From NCBI GenBank assembly GCA_043196285.1, contig JBBYJL010000002.1, positions 1-59,221 of the forward strand: a stretch of DNA of 59,221 nt. Direction: 5' to 3'. The notes beneath the pieces are model-generated. The model had not been told where the DNA came from, did no database searches, and saw nothing but the letters and a program-made list of their open reading frames with translations. The position numbers and the translations under genes were made by a program. Positions 1 to 8,814 of the stretch are shown here, piece by piece (the first letter of the stretch is position 1; the number at the start of each line of letters is the position of its first letter). This DNA is from JAKAFX01 sp043196285. Lineage in GTDB: Archaea > Thermoplasmatota > Thermoplasmata > Thermoplasmatales > Thermoplasmataceae.

Positions 1-70
1 CTCCTCAATGACATGATACCTATGGGTTAAATTGGGGGAGTTCAGGTTATATAGATTTGATTCATGAAAT

Positions 71-589
71 TCAAAGTATCTTTCCTCTGTTTTCCATTTT
101 CCTTTCCTTTCTCCTTATCATTGCAGTGAGCAAAACCAGCACGACTCCAGACGGAAGTAAAGCGAAGCCAAGGTAAAGAAGAACTTCATCCGTTAGCGGG
201 AGATGCCCGAACGAAACTGTGAGGTTAGCAGCCTTTGTGCCGTTGTTATAGATTGAAAGCGACCAAATTCCACTCTGGTTCGCAACTATGACGTTGTTGA
301 GCGGAGAGGACACTGTCACAAAATTTTTTGAGAAAACTGTACCGTCTGGCTGCAAAAGGAGAACTGATACGTTACCAGAATTCGTGGAAACGGCATAGTT
401 CAGATCGTCCCCGGATGATACCTGATTGCTGGAATTAATCACGTAAGAATGACCAGCAGCCAGAGTTACAGGAACGTTGATATGATTATTAGAGAATATG
501 CCAAATCCGGATATGCCAAGCAGCACTACGGAAGCAACAATCAGTGCAGTACCTATCCGAAGGATCCATTTAGGATTTAGAGTCACCAT
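71..589 (-). CDS. Small two-TM surface protein, unknown function
   Basis: 172 residues. An N-terminal hydrophobic segment (about residues 9-31) follows a short basic stretch and looks like a signal anchor. A central extracytoplasmic domain of about 100 residues carries several N-x-S/T sequons and is rich in Val, Ser and Asn, as expected for a beta-sandwich. A second membrane helix (about 134-157) is followed by a basic cytoplasmic tail (RRKERK). The topology therefore puts the central domain outside the cell, and the sequons suggest it is glycosylated. I do not recognise the family. It lies just downstream of valS on the same strand with a 51-base gap, but AT-rich sequence before its ATG could hold its own TATA box. 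Confidence 0.75.
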   Translation of the reverse strand: MVTLNPKWILRIGTALIVASVVLLGISGFGIFSNNHINVPVTLAAGHSYVINSSNQVSSGDDLNYAVSTNSGNVSVLLLQPDGTVFSKNFVTVSSPLNNVIVANQSGIWSLSIYNNGTKAANLTVSFGHLPLTDEVLLYLGFALLPSGVVLVLLTAMIRRKERKMENRGKIL

Positions 590-640
590 TTCTCACTTAT
601 TATTTAAATATACCTATTAATTCTTTTCATGCTGATTCGC

Positions 641-3007
641 TCAAACTATTTTGATCTCACTGGAATCAACGAGATCAAGTTCTGTTATTTTCATCATATC
701 TTTGATCAGGTTAGAGAACTTCCCCATCTTTGCAGGATTGCAGCCTAGCCTTATTTTTTCCAGAGGAGATCCAAGAGAAATCTTCAGGGAACTCTTGAAT
801 CCCCTTATAACTGAAATTGCATTGAGGAGATCATCAATATCCTCATATCCGGATCTGACCGGGAATGTGGATCTTGAAGGCCAGTGTTCAATGTGTATAC
901 TTTTTTTCCTGTCCGTCAGATTCATTCTATCATAAAGCTCTTCAGTTATGAATGGCATAAAGGGAGCATAAAGCTTCAATATCGTAAGCATGACATAATT
1001 AGCTACGTAAAGAGTTTCCTGCACCCCATCAATATTGCCAGCATTTCTGTCTATGCGCACCTGTGACTTTATGATCTCCAGATAATTGTCACAGAAGACA
1101 TTCCAGAAGAAATTTTCCAGCAGGTTTCTGGCCTTGGGAGGATCAAACGCTTCCATGTTTCTGGTTACACCATCCACAACTTTATCCAGAGAAGACAGGA
1201 TCCATGAATTGATATCTTTCTTGACATCTGAAACTGACCTGATAGGAACTCCTTCTTCAAGCATTTTAATAAGATTGGAAGAGTTGTAGAGCTTTATAAC
1301 TGTTCTTCGTCCCCTTACAAGTTCCTGCTCCGAGAACTTGACATCTTCGCCTATGGAGACACTGGCAGCCCAGAATCTCAAGGCATCTGCACCATATTTG
1401 CTGATATAGTCATCTGGGGATAGCGCATTTCCTTTACTCTTGCTGAGTTTTGAACCTGTTGGATCCTGCACGTTGCCACTGATTACAGTGGTATTCCAGG
1501 GTTTTCTATTGAAATGGATCAGCGATCTCAAAATGCTGGTAAATGCCCATGTTGAAATTATGTCATGTGCCTGGAATCTGGTGCTCATTGGCAAAAGTTC
1601 TGGACTTAATGAATATCTCTGAACCGCAATCACAGGTGAAAGAGAAGAAGTAGCCCACGTATCCATGACATCTTTTTCTCCGATCGTCCTCTGGGAACCA
1701 CATTTGTCGCACTTCCTGTTATTGGAAACCCTGGGATCGACTGGCAGTTCATTCTCATCAGGCAAGATTATCGATCCGCAATCTTCACAATACCAGACAG
1801 GGAAAGGAACCCCGTAGTATCTCTGCCTGGATATGCACCAGTCCCACTTCAGTCCATTAACCCAGTTCTCATACCTTATCCTCATATAGTCTGGATACCA
1901 TGTTATATCCTTACCAACTGCAATCAACTGATCCTTAAGGTCAAGGCACCGGACAAACCATTGTTTGCCTGTTATTATTTCAACAGGAGTACCGCATCTT
2001 TCATGCACATTAACGTTATGCTTTATCTTCTTAGTCTCAAGCAGGTCTCCACTTTTTTCGAGCAGCTTATGGATTTCTGCTCTTGCTTCCTGTGAACTTT
2101 TTCCTGCTAAGGGTCCTGTAAGATCATTGAATTTTCCGTCCATGTCCAGAATCAGTCTTAATGGCAGATCGTATTTTTTCCAGAGATCCACATCATTTTG
2201 ATCGCCAAAAGTGCAGACCATCTCTATGCCAGTTCCTTTTTCCGGGTTCACAGATTCGTCGAAAATAATGGGTACAGTTAGATCATATAATGGGACTTTC
2301 AGAGAAGATCCTTTAAGCCCTGAATACCTGCTGTCATTGGGATTCGCACAAACGGCAACGCATGCTGCTAGCATCTCAGGTCTTGTTGTTGCAATGGTCA
2401 CATCAGAAGAGTTTCCCTTGAAAACAATGTAATAGAAAGAAGCGTTCTGTTCTCGGTCCTCAAGATCAATCTGTGAAATTGTAGTTCTGCAGACAGGACA
2501 GAACAATGAAGTACCTTCACTTCTGTAGGCTCTGTCCTTCTTCACAAGATCAATGAAGTAATGTTGGGATATTTTCATTACTTCAGGAGAGATAGTCCTG
2601 TAGCCGTGCATAAAATCCGCACTCAATCCTAAGGAAGTCCAGGACCGCAACATATAATTTTCCAGGCCAATGCTGGTTTTACTGCAAAGTTCCTGGAACT
2701 TCTGCCTGGACATGTCCCCTCCTTTTACAGCGTGTAATTTTTCAGTGTAACGCTCAGTTGGAAGACCATTATCGTCAAACCCCCATGGGTAAAAGACAGA
2801 GTAGTCAGACATTCTTTTGTATCTGGCAATGAAATCTTGATGTGGATATGAAAAAGCATGGCCGAGATGCATTGAACCACTGACAGTTGGTGGCGGGGTG
2901 TCAATGGAAAAAACTTCTTTTCCCTGTGTATTCTTAAATTCGTAGATCATGTTTTTTTCCCAGTATTCAAGCCACTTTCTTTCAATTGCTGGGATGTCTA
3001 TATCCAT
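641..3007 (-). CDS. valS: Valyl-tRNA synthetase
   Basis: 788-residue class I aminoacyl-tRNA synthetase that charges tRNA-Val in the cytoplasm. The HIGH-type motif reads HLGH at residues 47-50, inside PPPTVSGSMHLGH, which is typical of ValRS. The KMSKS loop reads KLSKSKGN near residue 521. An editing (CP1) domain lies between them, and Cys pairs (CPVC near 170; CEDC and CDKC near 409-436) fit the zinc-binding knuckles of ValRS. The length and the lack of a long C-terminal coiled coil fit archaeal ValRS. The ATG is preceded about 25 bases upstream by an AT-rich TTAATTAAT element, consistent with a leaderless transcript. It is divergent from the methyltransferase gene. Confidence 0.97.
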   Translation of the reverse strand: MDIDIPAIERKWLEYWEKNMIYEFKNTQGKEVFSIDTPPPTVSGSMHLGHAFSYPHQDFIARYKRMSDYSVFYPWGFDDNGLPTERYTEKLHAVKGGDMSRQKFQELCSKTSIGLENYMLRSWTSLGLSADFMHGYRTISPEVMKISQHYFIDLVKKDRAYRSEGTSLFCPVCRTTISQIDLEDREQNASFYYIVFKGNSSDVTIATTRPEMLAACVAVCANPNDSRYSGLKGSSLKVPLYDLTVPIIFDESVNPEKGTGIEMVCTFGDQNDVDLWKKYDLPLRLILDMDGKFNDLTGPLAGKSSQEARAEIHKLLEKSGDLLETKKIKHNVNVHERCGTPVEIITGKQWFVRCLDLKDQLIAVGKDITWYPDYMRIRYENWVNGLKWDWCISRQRYYGVPFPVWYCEDCGSIILPDENELPVDPRVSNNRKCDKCGSQRTIGEKDVMDTWATSSLSPVIAVQRYSLSPELLPMSTRFQAHDIISTWAFTSILRSLIHFNRKPWNTTVISGNVQDPTGSKLSKSKGNALSPDDYISKYGADALRFWAASVSIGEDVKFSEQELVRGRRTVIKLYNSSNLIKMLEEGVPIRSVSDVKKDINSWILSSLDKVVDGVTRNMEAFDPPKARNLLENFFWNVFCDNYLEIIKSQVRIDRNAGNIDGVQETLYVANYVMLTILKLYAPFMPFITEELYDRMNLTDRKKSIHIEHWPSRSTFPVRSGYEDIDDLLNAISVIRGFKSSLKISLGSPLEKIRLGCNPAKMGKFSNLIKDMMKITELDLVDSSEIKIV

Positions 3008-3108
3008 AGCGGAATATTTTCAGGTGATTAATTAACTCTTTCAGGCTTACATATGGTGTGCTAAACCATGCTACAAAAGTTATTTTAGTATACTACAATA
3101 AAGCAGAC

Positions 3109-3846
3109 ATGTCATTCCGGGAGTTTTTTGGTTCTTATGCTGATCAGTATTCAAAGAGTGAATCCCACAAATATGGGAACGATCTCTCTATATTCATTAA
3201 AAAACTTGAAATTTCTAAACAAAACATTGTTATTGATCTGGCATGCGGCACTGGAAATACTGCTGTTGAAATGGCAAGATTGGCAGAAAAAGTTGTTTGC
3301 CTTGACGGAACGCCTGAAATGCTGGAGAAGGCAAAATCATATGCAGAAAATGAAAATCTTCACAACATCCAGTTCGTTTTGAGTGATATTGAGAAAGTTC
3401 CGTTTGGGGAAGGAGAATTTGATGTGGTAACATGTAGAAGGGCAGCGCACCATTTTTCCAACAAGGCAAAATTTTTGGAGAATTCTGTTAGAATCCTGAA
3501 AACCGGGGGAAAGTTTGGACTGGTGGATATGGTTCCGCCTGAGGGGTTTGAAACGGAATATAACGATCTTGAACGGATCCGGGATCCATCTCACGTCTTT
3601 GCCCTAGGGCCAAAGGAATGGATCCAATTAATTGAGTCTAACGGAATAGAGGTAAAAACTGTGGAGATAATTGAAGATCAAACAACTTTCTCGAAATGGC
3701 TCTATCCTGTTGAAGAATCATCTGAAAACGGTATGAAATGTAAGGAGTTCCTGTTGAAATCAAGTGAAGCTTTCAGAAAATCGATCAAATATGATGGTGA
3801 ACTATTTTTAAAGAGGAGAATGATATTATTGGGAATTAAGAAATAG
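3109..3846 (+). CDS. SAM-dependent methyltransferase (type 11, UbiE/MenG-like)
   Basis: 245 residues from the chosen ATG. An in-frame upstream ATG at 3058 would add 17 residues, but an AT-rich TATTTTAG element at about 3081-3088 sits the right distance upstream for a leaderless start at 3109. Motif I reads DLACGTGNT. It is followed by the acidic strand-2 end (CLDGTPEMLEKA), the motif II region (LSDIEKVPFGEGEFD) and CRRAAHHF, the layout of class I methyltransferases of the Methyltransf_11 family. The substrate cannot be read from sequence; small molecule or lipid quinone precursors are typical for relatives. It is divergent from valS, with no tight operon downstream (about 118 bases to the next gene). 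Confidence 0.88.
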   Translation: MSFREFFGSYADQYSKSESHKYGNDLSIFIKKLEISKQNIVIDLACGTGNTAVEMARLAEKVVCLDGTPEMLEKAKSYAENENLHNIQFVLSDIEKVPFGEGEFDVVTCRRAAHHFSNKAKFLENSVRILKTGGKFGLVDMVPPEGFETEYNDLERIRDPSHVFALGPKEWIQLIESNGIEVKTVEIIEDQTTFSKWLYPVEESSENGMKCKEFLLKSSEAFRKSIKYDGELFLKRRMILLGIKK

Positions 3847-3964
3847 CAAGTTTCCCAACTCATCTATCGTATTGAGTACAGCGGAATCGGAAAGAAGCTG
3901 CTAAATTATAATGTATAACTATCTAGAATAATTTAATATTCAATTATTGAATGAAGATACCTAA

Positions 3965-4423
3965 ATGCCAGAAAATTTTGATTCAAGTGCTTTAGACTCC
4001 CTTATAACTTCAGAGGAGAAACTGGTTGGGGAATATGATAGTATGATGAAAACAGCAAATATGGATAATATAAGAAGATTCCTTGATCTTTTTAGGGGGG
4101 CTAACAAGTCCATATTGAAGGATCTGAAATCTCTGAAGAGTCCGGGTGCCATGGAAAAAAAGGTGCGTCTCGATCAGAGTACATATCTTCATGCCACCGA
4201 TCACTTGAACAAGGATCAATTCACGGACCTTAACAGTTTAAGAAGCGTCCTTCTTTTTATAACAGAAAAGGAATCATCGTCATATTCAGCATTCTCCAGC
4301 ATTGTCGGAAAAATCACGAATTCCGTGCTGAAGGAGAACCTGATACAGGTTTTGAAGAAAAAAGAGAACCTGAGGGTAAGGGCCGATACCTTGTACAATG
4401 ATCTGGTAATGGATTCATTCTAA
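3965..4423 (+). CDS. All-helical protein, unknown
   Basis: 152 residues predicted almost entirely alpha-helical, with heptad-like hydrophobic spacing. It is rich in Lys, Asp, Ser and Leu, with no Cys and a single His. The four-helix look and repeated Glu-Glu or Glu-Lys patterns recall ferritin-like or rubrerythrin-like bundles, but the ExxH ligand pairs expected for a diiron site are absent, so a metal-binding call is not supported. It ends 23 bases before dtdA on the same strand and may be co-transcribed with it. AT-rich sequence before the ATG (about 3930-3955) could hold a TATA box. I do not recognise the family. Confidence 0.7.
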   Translation: MPENFDSSALDSLITSEEKLVGEYDSMMKTANMDNIRRFLDLFRGANKSILKDLKSLKSPGAMEKKVRLDQSTYLHATDHLNKDQFTDLNSLRSVLLFITEKESSSYSAFSSIVGKITNSVLKENLIQVLKKKENLRVRADTLYNDLVMDSF

Positions 4424-4438
4424 ATCACCCAAGGTGAT
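4424..4438 (+). promoter_or_regulatory. Hairpin enclosing the dtdA Shine-Dalgarno
   Basis: ATCACC (4424-4429), a three-base CAA loop, and GGTGAT (4433-4438) form a perfect six-base-pair stem. The GGTGA of the right arm is the obvious Shine-Dalgarno sequence for the dtdA ATG at 4447, so folding would mask it. The stem begins inside the stop codon of the upstream gene. Pairing is seen directly; a regulatory role is inference. Confidence 0.45.
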
Positions 4439-4446
4439 ACAGGATC

Positions 4447-5226
4447 ATGAATTTGCTGGTAGTATCAAGACAGGATCCTGCAAGTATGGCAATGGGCAAT
4501 CATCTGGTGGAGAGATTCCCCTTTACAGAAAGGAATGGATTGCTGACAAGGGATAATTTTATACTTACTTATATAGACAAAATACATTTAAATTACGACA
4601 ATATTAATGCTGATTTTCCGGGCATAAAAATAGATCGAGTGATCTTTCTTTCGAAGCATTCATCATCTGCAGGCATAAAATCGCTTACTGTACACGCAAC
4701 TGGAAATTACGGAGAAAATAGACTTGGAGGTTATCAAAAAACCCTCTCAGTAGCTGACCCTGAAATGATGACCCAATCTCTGAGGATATTGAAGGAAAGC
4801 TACAAGGGAGAAAAATTTAGTGTTACTTTTGAGTCGACACACCACGGCCCATATATGGAAGTACCAAACTATTACGTTGAGATAGGAACAACGAAGGAGG
4901 AATGGGAAGATCCTGAGGCTCTTTCTGCAGTAACAGAATCGGTGATGCATAATAGCGGCAATAGCTACCACAATTACGTCGGTATAGGTGGGGGGCATTA
5001 CTCGCCAAAGATAACTGACTATGTTCTTAGAAACAACGTGAATGTAGGGCATATACTGTCCAAGCATGACCACGAAACGGCAGACGAATCAATAATAAGA
5101 CAGGCGGTGCAAAAAACTCCTAAATGTAAAGGCTTTATTATTGATAAGAAAGGTTCCCGATCTAATGTTAGAGAACTAGTGAAAAATATTTCAGAAACAG
5201 ATAGTCTGGAATTGATAATTATATAA
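4447..5226 (+). CDS. dtdA: D-aminoacyl-tRNA deacylase, archaeal DtdA type
   Basis: 259 residues. It hydrolyses D-aminoacyl-tRNA, freeing tRNA and the D-amino acid, and so keeps D-residues out of proteins. Family hallmarks are the N-terminal LLVVSRQDPAS, the SKHSS and HATGNYG segments, ESTHHGP, PNYYVEIGTT, GIGGGHYSPK and the late SKHD. The His/Gly-rich segments form the zinc-dependent active site of the archaeal/plant DTD2 fold. Length matches archaeal DtdA. The gene sits 158 bases upstream of a PLP enzyme - DUF1611 - PP-loop set that may handle D- or glutamyl amino acids, which makes the neighbourhood worth noting. Confidence 0.93.
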   Translation: MNLLVVSRQDPASMAMGNHLVERFPFTERNGLLTRDNFILTYIDKIHLNYDNINADFPGIKIDRVIFLSKHSSSAGIKSLTVHATGNYGENRLGGYQKTLSVADPEMMTQSLRILKESYKGEKFSVTFESTHHGPYMEVPNYYVEIGTTKEEWEDPEALSAVTESVMHNSGNSYHNYVGIGGGHYSPKITDYVLRNNVNVGHILSKHDHETADESIIRQAVQKTPKCKGFIIDKKGSRSNVRELVKNISETDSLELIII

Positions 5227-5384
5227 TTCATATATAATATTCAGATATATATAATAATATAGTGATTTTGCAGGACATCGGATTTCCCACAATTGCCAAA
5301 AATTAATTTGTGATTTCTGATAAAAAAGATTTAAATATTGAAATAAACTCACTGTTTAAATATTATACCTTTGAGGTAAAATAG

Positions 5385-6350
5385 ATGGAAGAACTCAGTG
5401 AAGAGGAACCGCCAGGGAGTACGCCCCTGATAAGGGCGCGAAACTTGGAAAAAGCTCTCAAACAAAAGAAATTTTTTATTAAGTTTGAGGGGGCAAGTAG
5501 AACAGGAACTCAGAAGGATCGTATTTCGGCACTTCATGCAATGAGGGCTCGCGAACTTGGTTACGATACTCTGGCAGTCGCCACGTGTGGCAACTACGGT
5601 GCTTCGGTATCATATTATGCAAAACTCCTGGGCCTGAAGTCTGTCGCGGCGATACCTGAATCCTATTCAAATTCCAGAAACCAGGAGATGATCCTGAACG
5701 GGACAGAAATCATAAGTGTACCATACAAGTATGAGGAAGCGGTTGGAATAATGAAAGACTTGGCCAACGACAACGCATGGTACAACTGCAGTCCAGGCTC
5801 GGAAAACTCACATATAGACATGATGGGATATGAGAAAATTGCGGAGGAAATTGTCTCTCAACTTGGACACGCACCACAGATACTCTCGGTTCCTGTCGGA
5901 AATGGCACAACACTCAGCGGTATATACCGCGGATTTGTAAAACTGAAGTCTGCAGGCATTACGGATCGAGTACCAAGATTTATAGGTGCGAGCACAGCAG
6001 GTGGAAACCCCATAATCAGCACATGGAAAAAGCATGAAAAGAAAATAGTAGATCTGAAGCCCAAGGCAATTCATGAGTCGAGCTTGAATGAACCGCTTGT
6101 ATCGTATAAGGCTATGGATGGGCAGTCAGCTCTTGATTCCATATATGGGAGCCATGGATTCGGTGAATATGTTACCGACTACGAAATGGCATCATATTCC
6201 AGAATTATAGAAAACACAGAAGGCATCAGCACACTTCCTGCATCTGCATCAGCTCTGGTTGCAGCAAGTCATGTGCTATCCAAACTTGGGCACAATGCAG
6301 AATGCGTTATAGTTATTACTGGGAGCGGCAAAAGGTGGACAGTGCAATAA
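5385..6350 (+). CDS. Threonine-synthase-like PLP enzyme (fold type II)
   Basis: 321 residues in the tryptophan-synthase-beta/threonine-synthase superfamily. The start is typical (GSTPLIRARNLE), and the Schiff-base lysine is K44 within RTGTQKDR, where canonical enzymes read PTGSFKDR. The substrate Asn loop reads TCGNYGAS rather than TSGN. A phosphate-binding turn PVGNGTT (about 170-176) and a late TGSG close the PLP site. ThrC itself, cysteate synthase, diaminopropionate-synthase-like and threonine dehydratase-like activities are all possible; the altered loops argue against a plain ThrC. A GAGGT Shine-Dalgarno at 5373-5377 supports the ATG. The stop overlaps the next coding sequence, indicating translational coupling. 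Confidence 0.85.
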   Translation: MEELSEEEPPGSTPLIRARNLEKALKQKKFFIKFEGASRTGTQKDRISALHAMRARELGYDTLAVATCGNYGASVSYYAKLLGLKSVAAIPESYSNSRNQEMILNGTEIISVPYKYEEAVGIMKDLANDNAWYNCSPGSENSHIDMMGYEKIAEEIVSQLGHAPQILSVPVGNGTTLSGIYRGFVKLKSAGITDRVPRFIGASTAGGNPIISTWKKHEKKIVDLKPKAIHESSLNEPLVSYKAMDGQSALDSIYGSHGFGEYVTDYEMASYSRIIENTEGISTLPASASALVAASHVLSKLGHNAECVIVITGSGKRWTVQ

Positions 6351-7366
6351 TTCTATCCGAAGGCGTTTTTGGAAATACATATGGAAAGACTGCAAACGGT
6401 CTGGTAAGGTATAGCCAGAGATACAACATCAAAGGAGTGATCGACTCAAGGCTGAAGGGAAAGGATGCCGGGGAAGTTCTAACTGGAAAGAAGAACGGCA
6501 TCCCCATAGTGTCTGGCATCAGCGAAGGTCTTGATCTTGATCCTGACACAATGATTATAGGAGTGGCGACAGATGGAGGATTTCTTCCGGATAATTACAG
6601 GAGATATGTCACGGAGGCCATAGATTCAGGACTGAATATTGTAAGTGGATTGCATGAGTTTTTGAGCGATGATCCAGAATTCTCAGTCATGGCAAATAAA
6701 AAAAATATCAAAATTACTGATGTAAGGAAAATTTTCAGGGATAATAAAATAAGTTTTACAGGGAGAATAAACGAGGTAAAATCAAAGAGAATAGCGGTGC
6801 TCGGGACTGATAGCGCAATAGGTAAACGCACTACAGCAGTTTTCTTAAATAGAGAAATGAATAGATATGGCAAAAAATCATTGATGATAGGCACAGGCCA
6901 GACTGCCTGGATGCAGGGATTCCCGTATACAATTGTTCTGGACGCAATAATAAATGACTTTGTAGCAGGTTCACTCGAGGCTGTTACTGTGGAAGCCTGG
7001 GAGAAGGAAAAGCCTGAGTACATGTTCCTTGAGGGCCAGGGATCAATAATCCATCCTGCGTATCCTGGCAGCTATGAGATAATCGGTGCGTGCAGACCCA
7101 GATATGTCATTCTGCAGCATGCACCTGCCAGACTGTATTATGATGGTTTTGAACAGTTCAAGATCCCTCCACTCGAGCGGTACATCCGAGCAATCGAGCT
7201 TATTTCAGACGCAAAGGTTATTGCGATATCAATCAACGGTGAAAACCTGACGCAGGATCAGCTGAGGGAAAGCATAGCAGATATTGAAAATCGGACCGGG
7301 ATTCATACTTTTGATCCCCTTTCAGATCTGAAGGACACAGTTGAATACATAGCAGACTTAAACTAG
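6335..7366 (+). CDS. DUF1611 family protein (DgcN-like), P-loop fold
   Basis: 343 residues from a GTG at 6335, chosen because GGGAG at 6321-6325 is correctly spaced and the family N-terminus begins at the conserved AIILSEGVFGNTYGKTANG; an ATG at 6302 would add 11 poorly fitting residues. A Rossmann-like N-terminal half is followed by a P-loop-like GTDSAIGKRTT (about residues 155-165), GTGQTAWMQG (about 187) and EGQGSIIHPAYPG (about 233), all hallmarks of DUF1611. From memory, a bacterial member, DgcN, has been reported as a D-glutamate N-acetyltransferase acting with a racemase; the activity here is unproven. It overlaps the PLP gene by 16 bases and is followed after 7 bases by the PP-loop gene. 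Confidence 0.88.
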   Translation: MDSAIILSEGVFGNTYGKTANGLVRYSQRYNIKGVIDSRLKGKDAGEVLTGKKNGIPIVSGISEGLDLDPDTMIIGVATDGGFLPDNYRRYVTEAIDSGLNIVSGLHEFLSDDPEFSVMANKKNIKITDVRKIFRDNKISFTGRINEVKSKRIAVLGTDSAIGKRTTAVFLNREMNRYGKKSLMIGTGQTAWMQGFPYTIVLDAIINDFVAGSLEAVTVEAWEKEKPEYMFLEGQGSIIHPAYPGSYEIIGACRPRYVILQHAPARLYYDGFEQFKIPPLERYIRAIELISDAKVIAISINGENLTQDQLRESIADIENRTGIHTFDPLSDLKDTVEYIADLN

Positions 7367-7373
7367 GTTCATT

Positions 7374-8792
7374 ATGAATTACTGGGAAAAATCAAGATCT
7401 ATTGATTCTATCACCGTTTCCAGACCTAAGATAGCGAAAAACAGGATTATCGGGGAGATAACCTTCACTGGAAATGGGTTCAATGAAAAATTCAACTTAA
7501 TTTTCTCTTACGATGAGGATGTGCCTGTTGATGAGAGCATTGCGGAAATGATTCTTGCAATGCCTGTCATAAACTTTACATATTTTGCAGGTACATTGAA
7601 GCTCGCAGGTCCCGTAACACAAGCTGACTATGATCTGCTAAAGAAATTCACCGATATAAACGCCAGGGAAGTGTTCATAAACAAGATATGCAGGAGAAGA
7701 TACGAATTCCTGAAACCTGAATTTATCCCGGCAGAGGAAGAAATAACCTTCGAGAATGCTACCGGAAAACTCAAAATAGAAGCGGAAATTGTTGCAGGCA
7801 GCAAGACTCACAGGAGTAAGGATGAAAACAGGCTTGCCGTACTTTCATCAGGGGGCAAGGAAAGCCTCCTTTCCTATGGAATCCTGAGAGATCTTGGATC
7901 GGAAGTATTTCCAATATTCTTCAATGAATCAGGCGGGCACTGGCGTACAGCTCTTCCATCCTACCGTTATTATTCAAATCATTTCCCTCTTACAAGAAAG
8001 ATATGGTCAAACGTTGACAGGTTTTATTCATGGGGATTGAAGTTCATAAAAATACTTGACATGGATACAATAAGAAAAAGGGCAGACACCTATCCGATTC
8101 AGGTATTCATATTCCCAGTATACGTTTTTTCCAGCATACCTCTCATGGAGAAGTATGGAATATCAGGGATAGTGATGGGAAATGAGTTCGACGATGTCAG
8201 GGAAATGGCACCATTCAAAGGGATAGAACACTATTACGGAGTCTTTGATCAGTCTAACGACTTCTCTGGCATGATGGATTCTTATTTCCGGGAACGGGGC
8301 ATCCAGATCAGCCTCTGGTCTGCTGTGTATCCGGTATTTGGTAATGTTGTTGAACAGGTTCTTGTACACAGTTATCACGATCTATTCAAGCTGCAGAGAT
8401 CATGTCACAGCTGCCATTTTGAGAAAGGGAACATCGTTCCGTGTGGGACCTGCACCAAGTGCACAGGCATAATACTTTTCCTGAAGGCAGCAGGTGCAGA
8501 TCCCACTGAGATTTTCTATAAGGATTACAACAACAGTGAACTGATAAAGCGTATTGAGAGCGGAAGGTTACGGCTTGATCCTGACGAACTGAAGTTTCTG
8601 GAGCTGAAAGTACGAGAGAAAGATACTTTTCCGGAGTATCTGAAACACGTAAGAGGAATACATTTACTTCCGGACGAATCCGTGCCATTTTCAAGAGTGC
8701 CTAAAAGATTCAGGGATGGCGTACTGAAAATATTCTCCAACTATACAGATGGACTATACAAAATAAATGACGGGAACTGGATAAAAGCATAG
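7374..8792 (+). CDS. PP-loop ATP pyrophosphatase with C-terminal four-Cys motif
   Basis: 472 residues. A beta-rich N-terminal domain (about 1-150) precedes the PP-loop SSGGKES (about 157-163), the ATP alpha-phosphate clamp of enzymes that adenylate a carboxylate or amide. A C-terminal cluster CHSC-x9-CGTC-x2-C (about 344-363) resembles the zinc site of QueC-like proteins and, as I recall, that of MurL, the ATP-dependent epimerase of a peptide-terminal L-Glu. It is too long for QueC, and TilS/TtcA signatures are absent. With the DUF1611 neighbour, a glutamate or peptide epimerase or ligase role is a reasonable hypothesis, not a demonstrated one. It is last in the three-gene set and ends convergent with the next gene. 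Confidence 0.8.
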   Translation: MNYWEKSRSIDSITVSRPKIAKNRIIGEITFTGNGFNEKFNLIFSYDEDVPVDESIAEMILAMPVINFTYFAGTLKLAGPVTQADYDLLKKFTDINAREVFINKICRRRYEFLKPEFIPAEEEITFENATGKLKIEAEIVAGSKTHRSKDENRLAVLSSGGKESLLSYGILRDLGSEVFPIFFNESGGHWRTALPSYRYYSNHFPLTRKIWSNVDRFYSWGLKFIKILDMDTIRKRADTYPIQVFIFPVYVFSSIPLMEKYGISGIVMGNEFDDVREMAPFKGIEHYYGVFDQSNDFSGMMDSYFRERGIQISLWSAVYPVFGNVVEQVLVHSYHDLFKLQRSCHSCHFEKGNIVPCGTCTKCTGIILFLKAAGADPTEIFYKDYNNSELIKRIESGRLRLDPDELKFLELKVREKDTFPEYLKHVRGIHLLPDESVPFSRVPKRFRDGVLKIFSNYTDGLYKINDGNWIKA

Positions 8793-8814
8793 TCTCGGTA
8801 AAAAAAAGGATGGT

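Noticed and set aside
3965..4423. Ferritin or rubrerythrin call for the helical protein.
   Set aside because: Helical, but without the ExxH pairs needed for a diiron site.
5330..5364. Direct repeat TTTAAATATT at 5330-5339 and 5355-5364 before the PLP gene.
   Set aside because: Very AT-rich; most likely overlapping TATA-like sequence rather than a specific site.
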